From contig NZ_BSPX01000011.1 in assembly GCF_030161255.1 (NCBI RefSeq), forward strand, positions 1 through 64,000: a DNA stretch of 64,000 bases. Direction: 5' to 3'. The notes under the pieces are model-generated. The model was given only the letters and a program-made list of their open reading frames with translations. It did no database searches and was not told where the DNA came from. The first letter of the stretch is position 1. Each line of letters starts with the position of its first letter. The stretch is from Zoogloea oryzae (GTDB lineage: Bacteria; Pseudomonadota; Gammaproteobacteria; Burkholderiales; Rhodocyclaceae). This document shows, piece by piece, positions 50,570-58,437 of this stretch. The translations under genes and the position numbers were made by a program.

Positions 50570-51631
50570 TTGGCAAGCTCCGCAGCCCGCAAACGCACAA
50601 GCGTATCAATGGGTTTCGTCACCGGAATGCTTTCCGGAATGCTGCGTCGCAATATCGACCCAGCCCCTCACCTTGCCGGACTCGACATCGATCTTGCAGA
50701 CGCGGCCAGTCGGGTGCCGGTCGACCGCTACGCGACCCTCTACAACCGGATCATCGCCGCCCTCGATGACGAAGGCTTCGGGCTGTTTTCCGGCAGCATG
50801 CGGCCGGGCAGTTTCGAGTTCCTGTGCCGGGGCATGCTCGGCGCCCCGACCCTCGCCGACGCCCTCGACCGGGCCCGGCGTTTCCTGTCCATCGTGCTGC
50901 CCGATCTGGCGGTGAGCATCGAACGCCGCGACGCCCGGGCCGAGCTGCACATCGTCGAGTCCGCGCCCCTCACCGCCCACCCGGACGACCCGGCGCGGGT
51001 GTTCGCCTTCGAGTGGCTGCTGCGCCTCCTCCACAGCCTGTCGTGCTGGCTGGCCGGGCGTGGGCTGGCGCTGGATTCGGTGGATTTCCCCTTCAGCCGC
51101 CCGGACCACGCCGACGACTACGTGCTGGTCTATACCGAACGCTCCAGCTTCGTCGGCGGGCAGCGCCTCACCGCCCACTTCAACGCCACCCTGCTCGACC
51201 TGCCGATCCGCCGCGACGAGGCCGCCCTCGCCAGCTTCCTCGAAGGTGCGCCGGGCCGCATCAGCATGCTCTACCGGCGCGACCGGGCCACCGTGCTGCG
51301 GGTGCGCGACCTGATCCGCGACGCCCTGCCGGCCAGCCTGTCCCAGGACGACGTGGCGAGCCGCCTGCACATGTCGCCGCGCACCCTGCACCGTCGCCTC
51401 GAAGAAGAAGGGGCGAGTTTCCGCGGCATCAAGGAAGCCCTGCGCCGGGACATCGCCCTGGCCCGCCTCACCAAGACCCGCCAGCCCATCGCCCAGGTGG
51501 CCGCCGACCTGGGCTACGCCGACACCTCGGCCTTCTACCGCGCCTTCACCGGCTGGACTGGCATGTCGCCCGAACGCTACCGACGGCAACTCGCCGGCCA
51601 AAGCCACGAAAAACGCGGCGACCCGTCCTAG
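50570..51631 (+). CDS. AraC-family transcriptional regulator (Arabinose_bd/OruR-type)
   Basis: 353 aa from TTG 50570 (GGAG eight bases upstream); ATG 50609 is an alternative. N-terminal Arabinose_bd-like domain (about 40-210) and C-terminal AraC HTH pair (about 250-345: SQDDVASRLHMSPRTLHRRLEEEGASFRGIKEALR, QVAADLGYADTSAFYRAFTGWTGMSPERYR). Divergent from icmF with 151 bases between them, so it is a plausible activator of icmF. Confidence 0.9.
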   Translation: MASSAARKRTSVSMGFVTGMLSGMLRRNIDPAPHLAGLDIDLADAASRVPVDRYATLYNRIIAALDDEGFGLFSGSMRPGSFEFLCRGMLGAPTLADALDRARRFLSIVLPDLAVSIERRDARAELHIVESAPLTAHPDDPARVFAFEWLLRLLHSLSCWLAGRGLALDSVDFPFSRPDHADDYVLVYTERSSFVGGQRLTAHFNATLLDLPIRRDEAALASFLEGAPGRISMLYRRDRATVLRVRDLIRDALPASLSQDDVASRLHMSPRTLHRRLEEEGASFRGIKEALRRDIALARLTKTRQPIAQVAADLGYADTSAFYRAFTGWTGMSPERYRRQLAGQSHEKRGDPS

Positions 51632-51660
51632 AATTGCGTCATCCGTCCGTCCGCCACATC

Positions 51661-53757
51661 ATGCCCCCTCCCCCACCTCTGACCGACGCCCTCGTCCGCG
51701 AAGCGGAGTCGCTGCTGCTCGGCCTGCTGCGCAACGACCTCATCGGGGTCTACGTCATCCAGGATCACGTGATCCGCTACGCCAACCGGCGCTTTGCCGA
51801 GATGTTCGGCTACACCCCGGACGACATCAGCAACCAACCGGCGCTCGAGCAGTTCGTCGCGCCCCACGACCGGGAGCGGGTGCTCGCCAACGTGGCCCGG
51901 CGCATCCGCGGCGAAGCCAGCACGGCCCACTACACCTTCCGCGGCCAGCACCGCGACGGTCGCACCCTGGAGATGGAGGTCTTCGGCAACCGCACCCAGC
52001 TCGAAGGCCGCCCGGCGATCATCGGGCTGATGCTCGACATCACCGCCCGCAAGGCCGCCGAGCAGACCACCGTCGAGCAGCTGCACTTCATCGGCCAGCT
52101 GCTCGAGGCCATCCCCAGCCCGGTGTTCTTCAAGGACGAGCAGGCCCGCTACCTGGGCTGCAACAAGGCCTTCGAAACCTACATCGGCCGCCAGCGGGGC
52201 GAGCTCATCGGCCGTTCGGTGTTCGACATCTCCCCGCCCGAGCTGGCCGCCCGCTACCACGAGGCCGACCAGCAGCTCTTCGACCACCCCGGCGTGCAGA
52301 CCTACGAAGCCTCCGTCGAATCCACCGACGGCATGCGCAAGGAGGTCATCTTCAACAAGGCCACCTGGCTGCGCTCCGACGGCAGCGTGGGCGGGCTCGT
52401 GGGCGTGATCACCGACATCACCGACCGCAAGCAGACCGAAGCCCTGATCTGGATGCAGGCCAACTACGACCCGCTCACCGGCCTGCCCAACCGGCGCCTC
52501 CTCAACGACCGCCTGGCCGAGCAGATCAAGCGCGCCCAGCGCGACCAGGGCAGCCTGGCCGTGCTCTTCATCGACCTGGACCGCTTCAAGGAAGTGAACG
52601 ACGCCCTCGGCCACGAAGCGGGCGACCAGCTGCTGATGGAAGCCGCCCGCCGCGTGGTGGGCTGCGTGCGCGGCACCGACACCGTGGCCCGTCAGGGCGG
52701 CGACGAATTCACCGTGCTGCTGCCCGGCCTCTCCGAGCGGGCCCCCATCGAGCGCATCGCCGAAGACATCATCCTGGCCCTCACCGAGCCCTTCCAGCTG
52801 GGTAACGAGCAGGCCTACGTCTCCGCCAGCATCGGCATCACCCTCTTCCCCCAGGACGCCGACAACCCCGTCGCGATCCTCAAGCAGGCCGATCAGGCCA
52901 TGTACCACGCCAAGGAAGAAGGGCGTAACCGCTTCTCGTACTTCTCGCCCGCCATGCAGGAGCGCGCCATGCTGCGCGTGCAGCTGGGCAAGGACCTTCG
53001 CGCAGCCCTCGCCGAGCGCCAGCTCAGCCTGCACTTCCAACCCATCCCCAGCCTGGGCAGCGGCAGCATCCACAAGGCCGAAGCCCTGCTGCGCTGGACC
53101 CACCCCCAGCGCGGCCCGGTGCCCCCGGCCGAGTTCATCCCGGTGGCCGAAGAGCTCGGCCTCATCGACGCCATCGGCGCCTGGGTGTTCCGCCAGGCGG
53201 TGGCCACCGTCGCCCGCTGGCGCGACATGCAGCCCGCGGGCGCGACCGACGAGGTGCAGATCACCGTCAACGCCTCGCCCCGCCAGTTCGCCACCGGCAC
53301 CTCGCTCGAGGTGCTGCTCGACGAGCTCGACCGCCGCCAGCTGCCCGGCAGCTGCATCGCGCTGGAGATCACCGAAGGCCTGCTGCTCGACGAGCGCCCC
53401 ACGGTCACCGCCCAGCTCGCCCGCCTTTCCGCGGCCGGCATCCAGACTTCCCTTGACGACTTCGGCACCGGTTACTCGGCGATGGCCTACCTCAAGCGGA
53501 TGGACATCCACACCCTCAAGATCGACCGCTCCTTCATCCGCGACCTCACCACCGACCCCAGCGACCTCGCCATCACCGAGGCCATCATCGCCATGGCCCA
53601 CAAGCTCGGGCTGGAAGTGGTGGCCGAAGGCGTCGAGACCGAAGCCCAGCGCGACTGCCTCATCGCCGCCCACTGCGACTACGGTCAGGGCTACCTGTTC
53701 GCCCGCCCGATGCCCGAGGACGCCTTCCTCGAACTCATCGCCTGCCAGCCCGCATGA
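51661..53757 (+). CDS. PAS-PAS-GGDEF-EAL dual-domain c-di-GMP protein
   Basis: 698 aa from ATG 51661 (the frame is open upstream but the AraC gene ends at 51631). PAS domains about 20-130 and 140-260; GGDEF about 265-430 with intact GGDEF (346-350) and an RGTD I-site 9-12 residues before; EAL about 440-690 with EALLRW, DDFGTGYS and KIDRSFI, all catalytic-type. It could make and break c-di-GMP. Its stop overlaps the hybrid kinase start by 4 bases. Confidence 0.92.
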   Translation: MPPPPPLTDALVREAESLLLGLLRNDLIGVYVIQDHVIRYANRRFAEMFGYTPDDISNQPALEQFVAPHDRERVLANVARRIRGEASTAHYTFRGQHRDGRTLEMEVFGNRTQLEGRPAIIGLMLDITARKAAEQTTVEQLHFIGQLLEAIPSPVFFKDEQARYLGCNKAFETYIGRQRGELIGRSVFDISPPELAARYHEADQQLFDHPGVQTYEASVESTDGMRKEVIFNKATWLRSDGSVGGLVGVITDITDRKQTEALIWMQANYDPLTGLPNRRLLNDRLAEQIKRAQRDQGSLAVLFIDLDRFKEVNDALGHEAGDQLLMEAARRVVGCVRGTDTVARQGGDEFTVLLPGLSERAPIERIAEDIILALTEPFQLGNEQAYVSASIGITLFPQDADNPVAILKQADQAMYHAKEEGRNRFSYFSPAMQERAMLRVQLGKDLRAALAERQLSLHFQPIPSLGSGSIHKAEALLRWTHPQRGPVPPAEFIPVAEELGLIDAIGAWVFRQAVATVARWRDMQPAGATDEVQITVNASPRQFATGTSLEVLLDELDRRQLPGSCIALEITEGLLLDERPTVTAQLARLSAAGIQTSLDDFGTGYSAMAYLKRMDIHTLKIDRSFIRDLTTDPSDLAITEAIIAMAHKLGLEVVAEGVETEAQRDCLIAAHCDYGQGYLFARPMPEDAFLELIACQPA

Positions 53758-55805
53758 TCGCCCGCATCGCCACGCCGTTCATCAAGCCCAGCTCGCCCGA
53801 AGAGCTGCGCCGCTACGACCTCCTCCTCGCCGGCTTCGACCTGCTCGACCAGGCCATCGCGGTGTTCGACGCCACGCCCAAGCTCGTCACCTGGAACAAG
53901 GCCCTGCTGCGCCTGCTGGATTTCCCCGAGGATCTGGTGCGCGTCGGCACGCCCTTCGAGGAGTTCCTGCGTTTCAACTTCCAGCGGGGCGAATACGGCA
54001 GCGGCGACGTGGAGCGCCTGATCGCCGAGCGCATGGCCTCGGTGCGCGCCTTCCAGCCCCACAGCGCCGAGCGCACCCGCCCCAACGGCCAGGTGCTGGC
54101 GATCCGCGGCGTGCCCATCCCCAATCTGGGCTTCGTCTCCCTGTGGACCGACATCACCGAACAGCGCCGCTACGAGCGCCTGATCGAGAGCCAGAACGCC
54201 GAACTCGAAACGCGCGTCCGCGCCCGCACCGCCGAGCTCGAAGCCGCCACCGCCCGCCTCGACGCCCTGGCCGGGCAGCTGTCCCGCAGCGAAGAGCGCC
54301 TGCGCCTCATCATGGACGCGATTCCCGCGCTCATCGCCTACGTGGACGCCGGTGAGCGCTACCGCTTCGCCAACCGCGGCTACACCGAATGGTTCGGCTT
54401 CAACCGGGACGCCATCGTCGGGCGCAGCATCGAGGAAGTCTTCGGCCCCGAGGCCTACGCCCAGATCAAGCCCTACCTCGACCAGGCCGCCACCGGCGAG
54501 CAGGTCAGCTACGAATACTCCCGCACCAACGCCGCTGGCAAGCAGGTATATGCCCGCAGCGCGGTGGTGCCGGAAGCCTCGGTGGCCGGCGGCGTGCAGG
54601 GCTACTTTGTGCTCTCCATCGACATCACCGAGCAGAAGGCCAGCCAGGCCGCACTGATCCAGGCCCAGAAGATGGAAGCCGTCGGCCAGCTCACCGGCGG
54701 CCTCGCCCATGATTTCAACAATCTGCTCACCATCATCACCGGCAACCTCGCCACCCTCAAGGACAAGCTGCCCGCCGGCCAGGGCTTCGACGATTTCCTC
54801 GACCCCGCCCTCTCGGCCGCCCGCCGCGGCACCGAGCTGATCCGCCGGCTGCTCACCTTCTCCCGCCAGCAGCCGCTGGAGCCCAGCCCGGTGGAAGTCG
54901 GCGCCCTGGTGCACGGTATGACCCAGCTGCTGTCGCGCTCCCTCACCGAGCGCATCGCGATCCACCTGGAGCTCCCCACCGAGAAGCTCTACGCGCTGGT
55001 GGACCCGCACCAGCTCGAGAACGCCCTCCTCAACCTCGCCATCAACGCCCGCGACGCCATGCCTGAAGGCGGCGAGCTGCGTATCGCCGTGGCCCGCCGC
55101 CATGTGTCGGCCAGCCTCGCCCTGCTGGTCGAGGTGCCCGCCGGCGAATACGTGCAGTTCGACGTCTCCGACACCGGCACCGGCATCCCGCCCGAGCTCC
55201 TGCCGCGGCTCTTCGAGCCCTTCTTCACCACCAAGGCCTTCGGCACCGGCAGCGGGCTCGGGCTGGCGATGGTGTATGGCTTCATCCGCCAGTCCGGCGG
55301 CAACATCCGCATCCTCAGCACCCCGGGCAAGGGCACCAACGTGCGCTTCATCGTGCCGATGACCGACGCCCCCACCGCCAGGCCCGCCGCGCCGCCGCCC
55401 GAGACCATCGACCTCGCCGCCGAAAGCCGCCTCGTGCTGCTGGTCGAGGACGAGCCCGAGGTGCGCAAGGTGATCCGCCAGCAGCTCACCGAGCTCGGCT
55501 TTCCGGTGATCGAGGCCGCCAACGGCTTCGAGGCCCGGGCCATGCTCGAGGCCGTCGAGGACATCGCCCTCCTCGTCTCCGACACCGTGATGCCCGCCAT
55601 GGGCGGCCGCGAATTGGCCGCCGCCGCCCGCAGCCTTCGGCCTACACTGCCGATACTGCTGATCACCGGCTACGCCACCGGCGACGCACCGCCGGGCACG
55701 CCCGACATCCCGACCCTGCGCAAACCCTTCGACCGGGCCGCCCTCGCCGCCGCCATCCGCGGCGCCGTGGCGCCCTTCGCCCCCTCGGAGCCCACCGCCC
55801 CATGA
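53754..55805 (+). CDS. PAS-containing hybrid histidine kinase with C-terminal receiver
   Basis: 683 aa. PAS-like domain about 20-130, coiled coil about 140-190, second PAS about 190-305 (AYVDAGERYRFANRGYTEWFGFNRDAIVGRSI), HisKA with GGLAHDFNNLLT (His about 321), HATPase with NLAINARDAMPEGG, DTGTGIPPE and GTGSGLGLAMVYG, receiver about 560-675 with Asp in LLVSDTVMPAMGG. Soluble. Overlaps both neighbours by 4 bases. Confidence 0.92.
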   Translation: MIARIATPFIKPSSPEELRRYDLLLAGFDLLDQAIAVFDATPKLVTWNKALLRLLDFPEDLVRVGTPFEEFLRFNFQRGEYGSGDVERLIAERMASVRAFQPHSAERTRPNGQVLAIRGVPIPNLGFVSLWTDITEQRRYERLIESQNAELETRVRARTAELEAATARLDALAGQLSRSEERLRLIMDAIPALIAYVDAGERYRFANRGYTEWFGFNRDAIVGRSIEEVFGPEAYAQIKPYLDQAATGEQVSYEYSRTNAAGKQVYARSAVVPEASVAGGVQGYFVLSIDITEQKASQAALIQAQKMEAVGQLTGGLAHDFNNLLTIITGNLATLKDKLPAGQGFDDFLDPALSAARRGTELIRRLLTFSRQQPLEPSPVEVGALVHGMTQLLSRSLTERIAIHLELPTEKLYALVDPHQLENALLNLAINARDAMPEGGELRIAVARRHVSASLALLVEVPAGEYVQFDVSDTGTGIPPELLPRLFEPFFTTKAFGTGSGLGLAMVYGFIRQSGGNIRILSTPGKGTNVRFIVPMTDAPTARPAAPPPETIDLAAESRLVLLVEDEPEVRKVIRQQLTELGFPVIEAANGFEARAMLEAVEDIALLVSDTVMPAMGGRELAAAARSLRPTLPILLITGYATGDAPPGTPDIPTLRKPFDRAALAAAIRGAVAPFAPSEPTAP

Positions 55806-56524
55806 CCACACCCGACAAGGACACGCCGCTCATCTTCGTCGTCGAGGATGAAGCCGACATCGCCCGGCTGATCGCCGGCACCCTCGCCGAATACGGCTTC
55901 CGCAGCGAAACCTTCGGCACCGGCCGGGCTCTGCTCTCCCGCGCCCGCCGGGAGCAGCCCGAACTCGCCATCCTCGACCTGGGCCTGCCCGACATGGACG
56001 GCCTGCAGGTGCTGCGCGAACTGCAGGAGAACCACCCCTGCGCGGCGCTCATCCTCACCGGCCGCGACGGCCTCACCGACCGGGTGCTGGGCCTCGAACT
56101 CGGCGCCGACGACTACCTCGTCAAGCCCTTCGAGCCCCGCGAGCTCGTCGCCCGGGTGCGCTCCATCCTGCGCCGCTACCAGAAAGCCCCGGCCAGCGAG
56201 CCCGCCGGCCACAGCGCCGTGCGCTTCGCCGGCTGGCATTTCGACATCGGCCGCCTCAGCCTCACCCACGAAGACGGCCGCGAAGTGAGCCTCTCCGCCG
56301 CCGAAGCCGCGCTCCTGCAGACGCTCCTCAAGCGCCCCAACAAGATCCTCACCCGCGAGCAGCTCATCGGCGAGCGCGAGCTCGACCCCTTCGACCGCAG
56401 CATCGACGTGCGCATCTCCCGCCTGCGCCGCAAGCTCGAAGACGACCCGCAGGATCCGAAGATCATCAAGACGGTTTATGGCGCCGGCTACCTGCTGTGC
56501 GCCAGCGTCGAGTGGCTGGGCTGA
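55802..56524 (+). CDS. OmpR-family response regulator
   Basis: 240 aa. Receiver 8-125 with Asp in LAILDLGLPDMDG and Lys in DYLVKPFEP; winged-helix effector 140-235 (LSAAEAALLQTLLKRPNKILTREQLIG, DPFDRSIDVRISRLRRKLEDDPQDPKIIKTVYGAGYLL). Starts with an ATGA overlap to the hybrid kinase, so kinase and regulator are translated together. Confidence 0.93.
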   Translation: MTTPDKDTPLIFVVEDEADIARLIAGTLAEYGFRSETFGTGRALLSRARREQPELAILDLGLPDMDGLQVLRELQENHPCAALILTGRDGLTDRVLGLELGADDYLVKPFEPRELVARVRSILRRYQKAPASEPAGHSAVRFAGWHFDIGRLSLTHEDGREVSLSAAEAALLQTLLKRPNKILTREQLIGERELDPFDRSIDVRISRLRRKLEDDPQDPKIIKTVYGAGYLLCASVEWLG

Positions 56525-56531
56525 TCCGCCA

Positions 56532-56568
56532 ACAAAAAACCCGCCCCGCCTGAGGGCGGAAGCGGGTT
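56532..56568 (-). terminator. Terminator between the OmpR regulator and the di-heme peroxidase gene
   Basis: Outer arms AACCCGC (56538-56544) and GCGGGTT (56562-56568), with an inner CCGCC/GGCGG pair. The A run at 56534-56539 reads as a T run on the minus strand, so it best terminates the peroxidase gene; the stem may also stop the plus-strand regulator transcript. Confidence 0.7.
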
Positions 56569-56590
56569 CTGGTTCGACGCGAAAACGCCC

Positions 56591-57595
56591 TCAGTCGAAG
56601 GGCTTGGGCCGCGGCGTGGCATCGGCCGACGGCGGCAGGATCGGCATCGCAAACTGCGGCTGCTTGCCGGTCAGCGTCTTCAGGAAGGCCACGATACGGG
56701 CGTTCTCCTCGGCGCTGAACTTGCGGCCCAGCTGCACCCGACCCATGGTGTCCACCGCTTCAGGCAGGGTGTTGGCGGCGCCGTCGTGGAAGTACGGATA
56801 GGTGAGCTCGACATTGCGCAGGGTCGGCACTTTGAAGTTGAAGCGGTCGGCGTCCTGGCCGGTCACCGCCACGCGGCCCTCGGCCGGGCTGCTGGCCTTG
56901 TACGGCTCCACCACGCCCATCTTCTGGTATGAATTGCCGCCCACCGCCGGGCCGTTGTGGCAGGCCACGCAGCCGCTGTCCTTGAACAGCTTGTAGCCGG
57001 CCAGCTCGTCGGCGGTCAGCGCCTTCTTGTCGCCCTTCAGCCACTTGTCGAAGCGCGAATCCGGCGTCACCAGGGTTTCCTCGAAGGTGGCGATGGCCTG
57101 GGTCACGCGGTCGATGGTCACCTCGTCGGAGCCAAAGGCCTTCTTGAAGGCGCCGCGGTAGCCGGGGATGGTCTTCAGCGTGTTCACCGCCAGCTCATGG
57201 CTGTAGGCCATCTCGCCCGGGTTGGCGATCGGGCCGCCGGCCTGGGCCTTCAGATCGGCCGCGCGGCCATCCCAGAACTGGGCCAGGTTGAAGCGCGAGT
57301 TGAGCACCGTCGGCGCGTTGATCGGGCCCTTCTGCCAGCCGTGGCCGATGGACGACTTCAGGTTGTCGCTGCCACCCATCGACAGGTTGTGGCACGAGTT
57401 GCACGAGATGAAGCCGGACTTCGACAGACGCGGATCGAAGAACAGCATCTTGCCCAGCTCGGCCGTGGCCGGGCTGGCGACGCGGGCGGGGGCGATCGGC
57501 TGGATGGGCTCGCCACCGGTGGCAGCATTGGCTGCCGACAGCGGGGCAAGCAGGCAGGCAAGCAGCGCAAGGCCGGGCTTGAATTCGAATTTCAT
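56591..57595 (-). CDS. Di-heme cytochrome c peroxidase family protein
   Basis: 334 aa from ATG 57595 (MKFEFKPGLALLACLLAPLSAANA signal peptide); an in-frame upstream start is not supported. Two c-type heme sites, CNSCH (N-terminal) and CVACH (C-terminal), and the CCP/MauG layout (LGKMLFFDPRLS, GPINAPTVLNS, PTLRNVELTYPYFHDGAANTL). Periplasmic H2O2 reduction with electrons from cytochrome c is the usual role. No mau genes nearby. Confidence 0.9.
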   Translation of the reverse strand: MKFEFKPGLALLACLLAPLSAANAATGGEPIQPIAPARVASPATAELGKMLFFDPRLSKSGFISCNSCHNLSMGGSDNLKSSIGHGWQKGPINAPTVLNSRFNLAQFWDGRAADLKAQAGGPIANPGEMAYSHELAVNTLKTIPGYRGAFKKAFGSDEVTIDRVTQAIATFEETLVTPDSRFDKWLKGDKKALTADELAGYKLFKDSGCVACHNGPAVGGNSYQKMGVVEPYKASSPAEGRVAVTGQDADRFNFKVPTLRNVELTYPYFHDGAANTLPEAVDTMGRVQLGRKFSAEENARIVAFLKTLTGKQPQFAMPILPPSADATPRPKPFD

Positions 57596-57868
57596 GGGAC
57601 GCTCCAGTGGGTGATGACGGCGCCCGACATGCCCGCCGAAAGCTGCACGACAGGCTGGGCCGGACAGCCTTTGATTATCCCGCACAAAACTTAAGCAATG
57701 CTTAAGAGATACCCGGATGTCGTCAGCTCCCGCAAACAAAGGCAAACCGGCCACCCATCGAAACACCCCGGGCGGCGCGCCCCCGCCATCGGCACCGCGC
57801 CCCTTCCTCGCCCCGCCCCCCGCTCGTACAATTTCCGGTTCTGACTAAATAAACGAGGGAGAACAACC

Positions 57869-58342
57869 ATGACCAGACCTTTCAAGATTCTCGGCGTCCA
57901 GCAGATCGCCATCGGCGGCCCGTCCAAGGATCGCCTGCGCACCCTGTGGGTGGACATGTTCGGTCTCGAGATCACCGGCAACTTCAAGTCGGAGCGCGAG
58001 AACGTGGACGAGGACATCACCGCCATGGGCAAGGGCCCGTTCAAGGTCGAGGTCGACCTGATGCAACCCCTCGACCCCGAGAAGAAGCCCGCCGTGCACA
58101 CCACCCCGCTCAACCACGTGGGCCTGTGGGTGGATGACCTGCCGAAGGCCGTCGAGTGGCTGAGCGCCAATGGCGTGCGCTTTGCGCCGGGCGGCATCCG
58201 CAAGGGCGCGGCCGGTTTCGACATCACCTTCCTGCACCCCAAGGGCAACGAGGAGTTCCCCATCGGCGGTGAAGGCGTGCTGATCGAGCTGGTCCAGGCG
58301 CCGCCGGAAGTGGTGGACGCCTTCGCCAAACTCGCGGGCTGA
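57869..58342 (+). CDS. VOC (glyoxalase/methylmalonyl-CoA epimerase-like) family protein
   Basis: 157 aa, two paired beta-alpha-beta-beta-beta units. Metal-ligand positions: first unit has VQQIAIGG (Gln where many have His), second has LNHVGLWV with His, and ELVQ near the end supplies the Glu. The GxxxxGA pattern (RKGAAGFDITFLHPKGNEE) is like epimerase-type members. Could support methylmalonyl-CoA chemistry or be a glyoxalase; function open. Ribosome binding site GAGGGAG. Confidence 0.78.
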   Translation: MTRPFKILGVQQIAIGGPSKDRLRTLWVDMFGLEITGNFKSERENVDEDITAMGKGPFKVEVDLMQPLDPEKKPAVHTTPLNHVGLWVDDLPKAVEWLSANGVRFAPGGIRKGAAGFDITFLHPKGNEEFPIGGEGVLIELVQAPPEVVDAFAKLAG

Positions 58343-58381
58343 TCGCCCCGAAGGGACAGATAACCGTCCCGGCACCCCCAC

Positions 58382-58418
58382 GGCGCGGGAAAACGAATAC
58401 CATTCGCATTCCCGCGCC
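58382..58418. promoter_or_regulatory. Inverted repeat with a Fur-box-like core before the EvgS-like sensor gene
   Basis: Perfect 10-bp inverted repeat GGCGCGGGAA (58382-58391) / TTCCCGCGCC (58409-58418) enclosing the AT-richer CGAATACCATTCGCATT (58394-58410), whose reverse strand AATGCGAATGG resembles a Fur half-site. It can be an operator or a terminator-like hairpin of the VOC gene; no T run follows. Confidence 0.4.
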
Positions 58419-58437
58419 ATCCAATCAGATTGAAGCC

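Noticed and set aside
50824..51660. N-terminal extension of the PAS-GGDEF-EAL frame
   Set aside because: It overlaps the AraC gene in another frame with low-complexity sequence; the PAS protein starts sensibly at ATG 51661.
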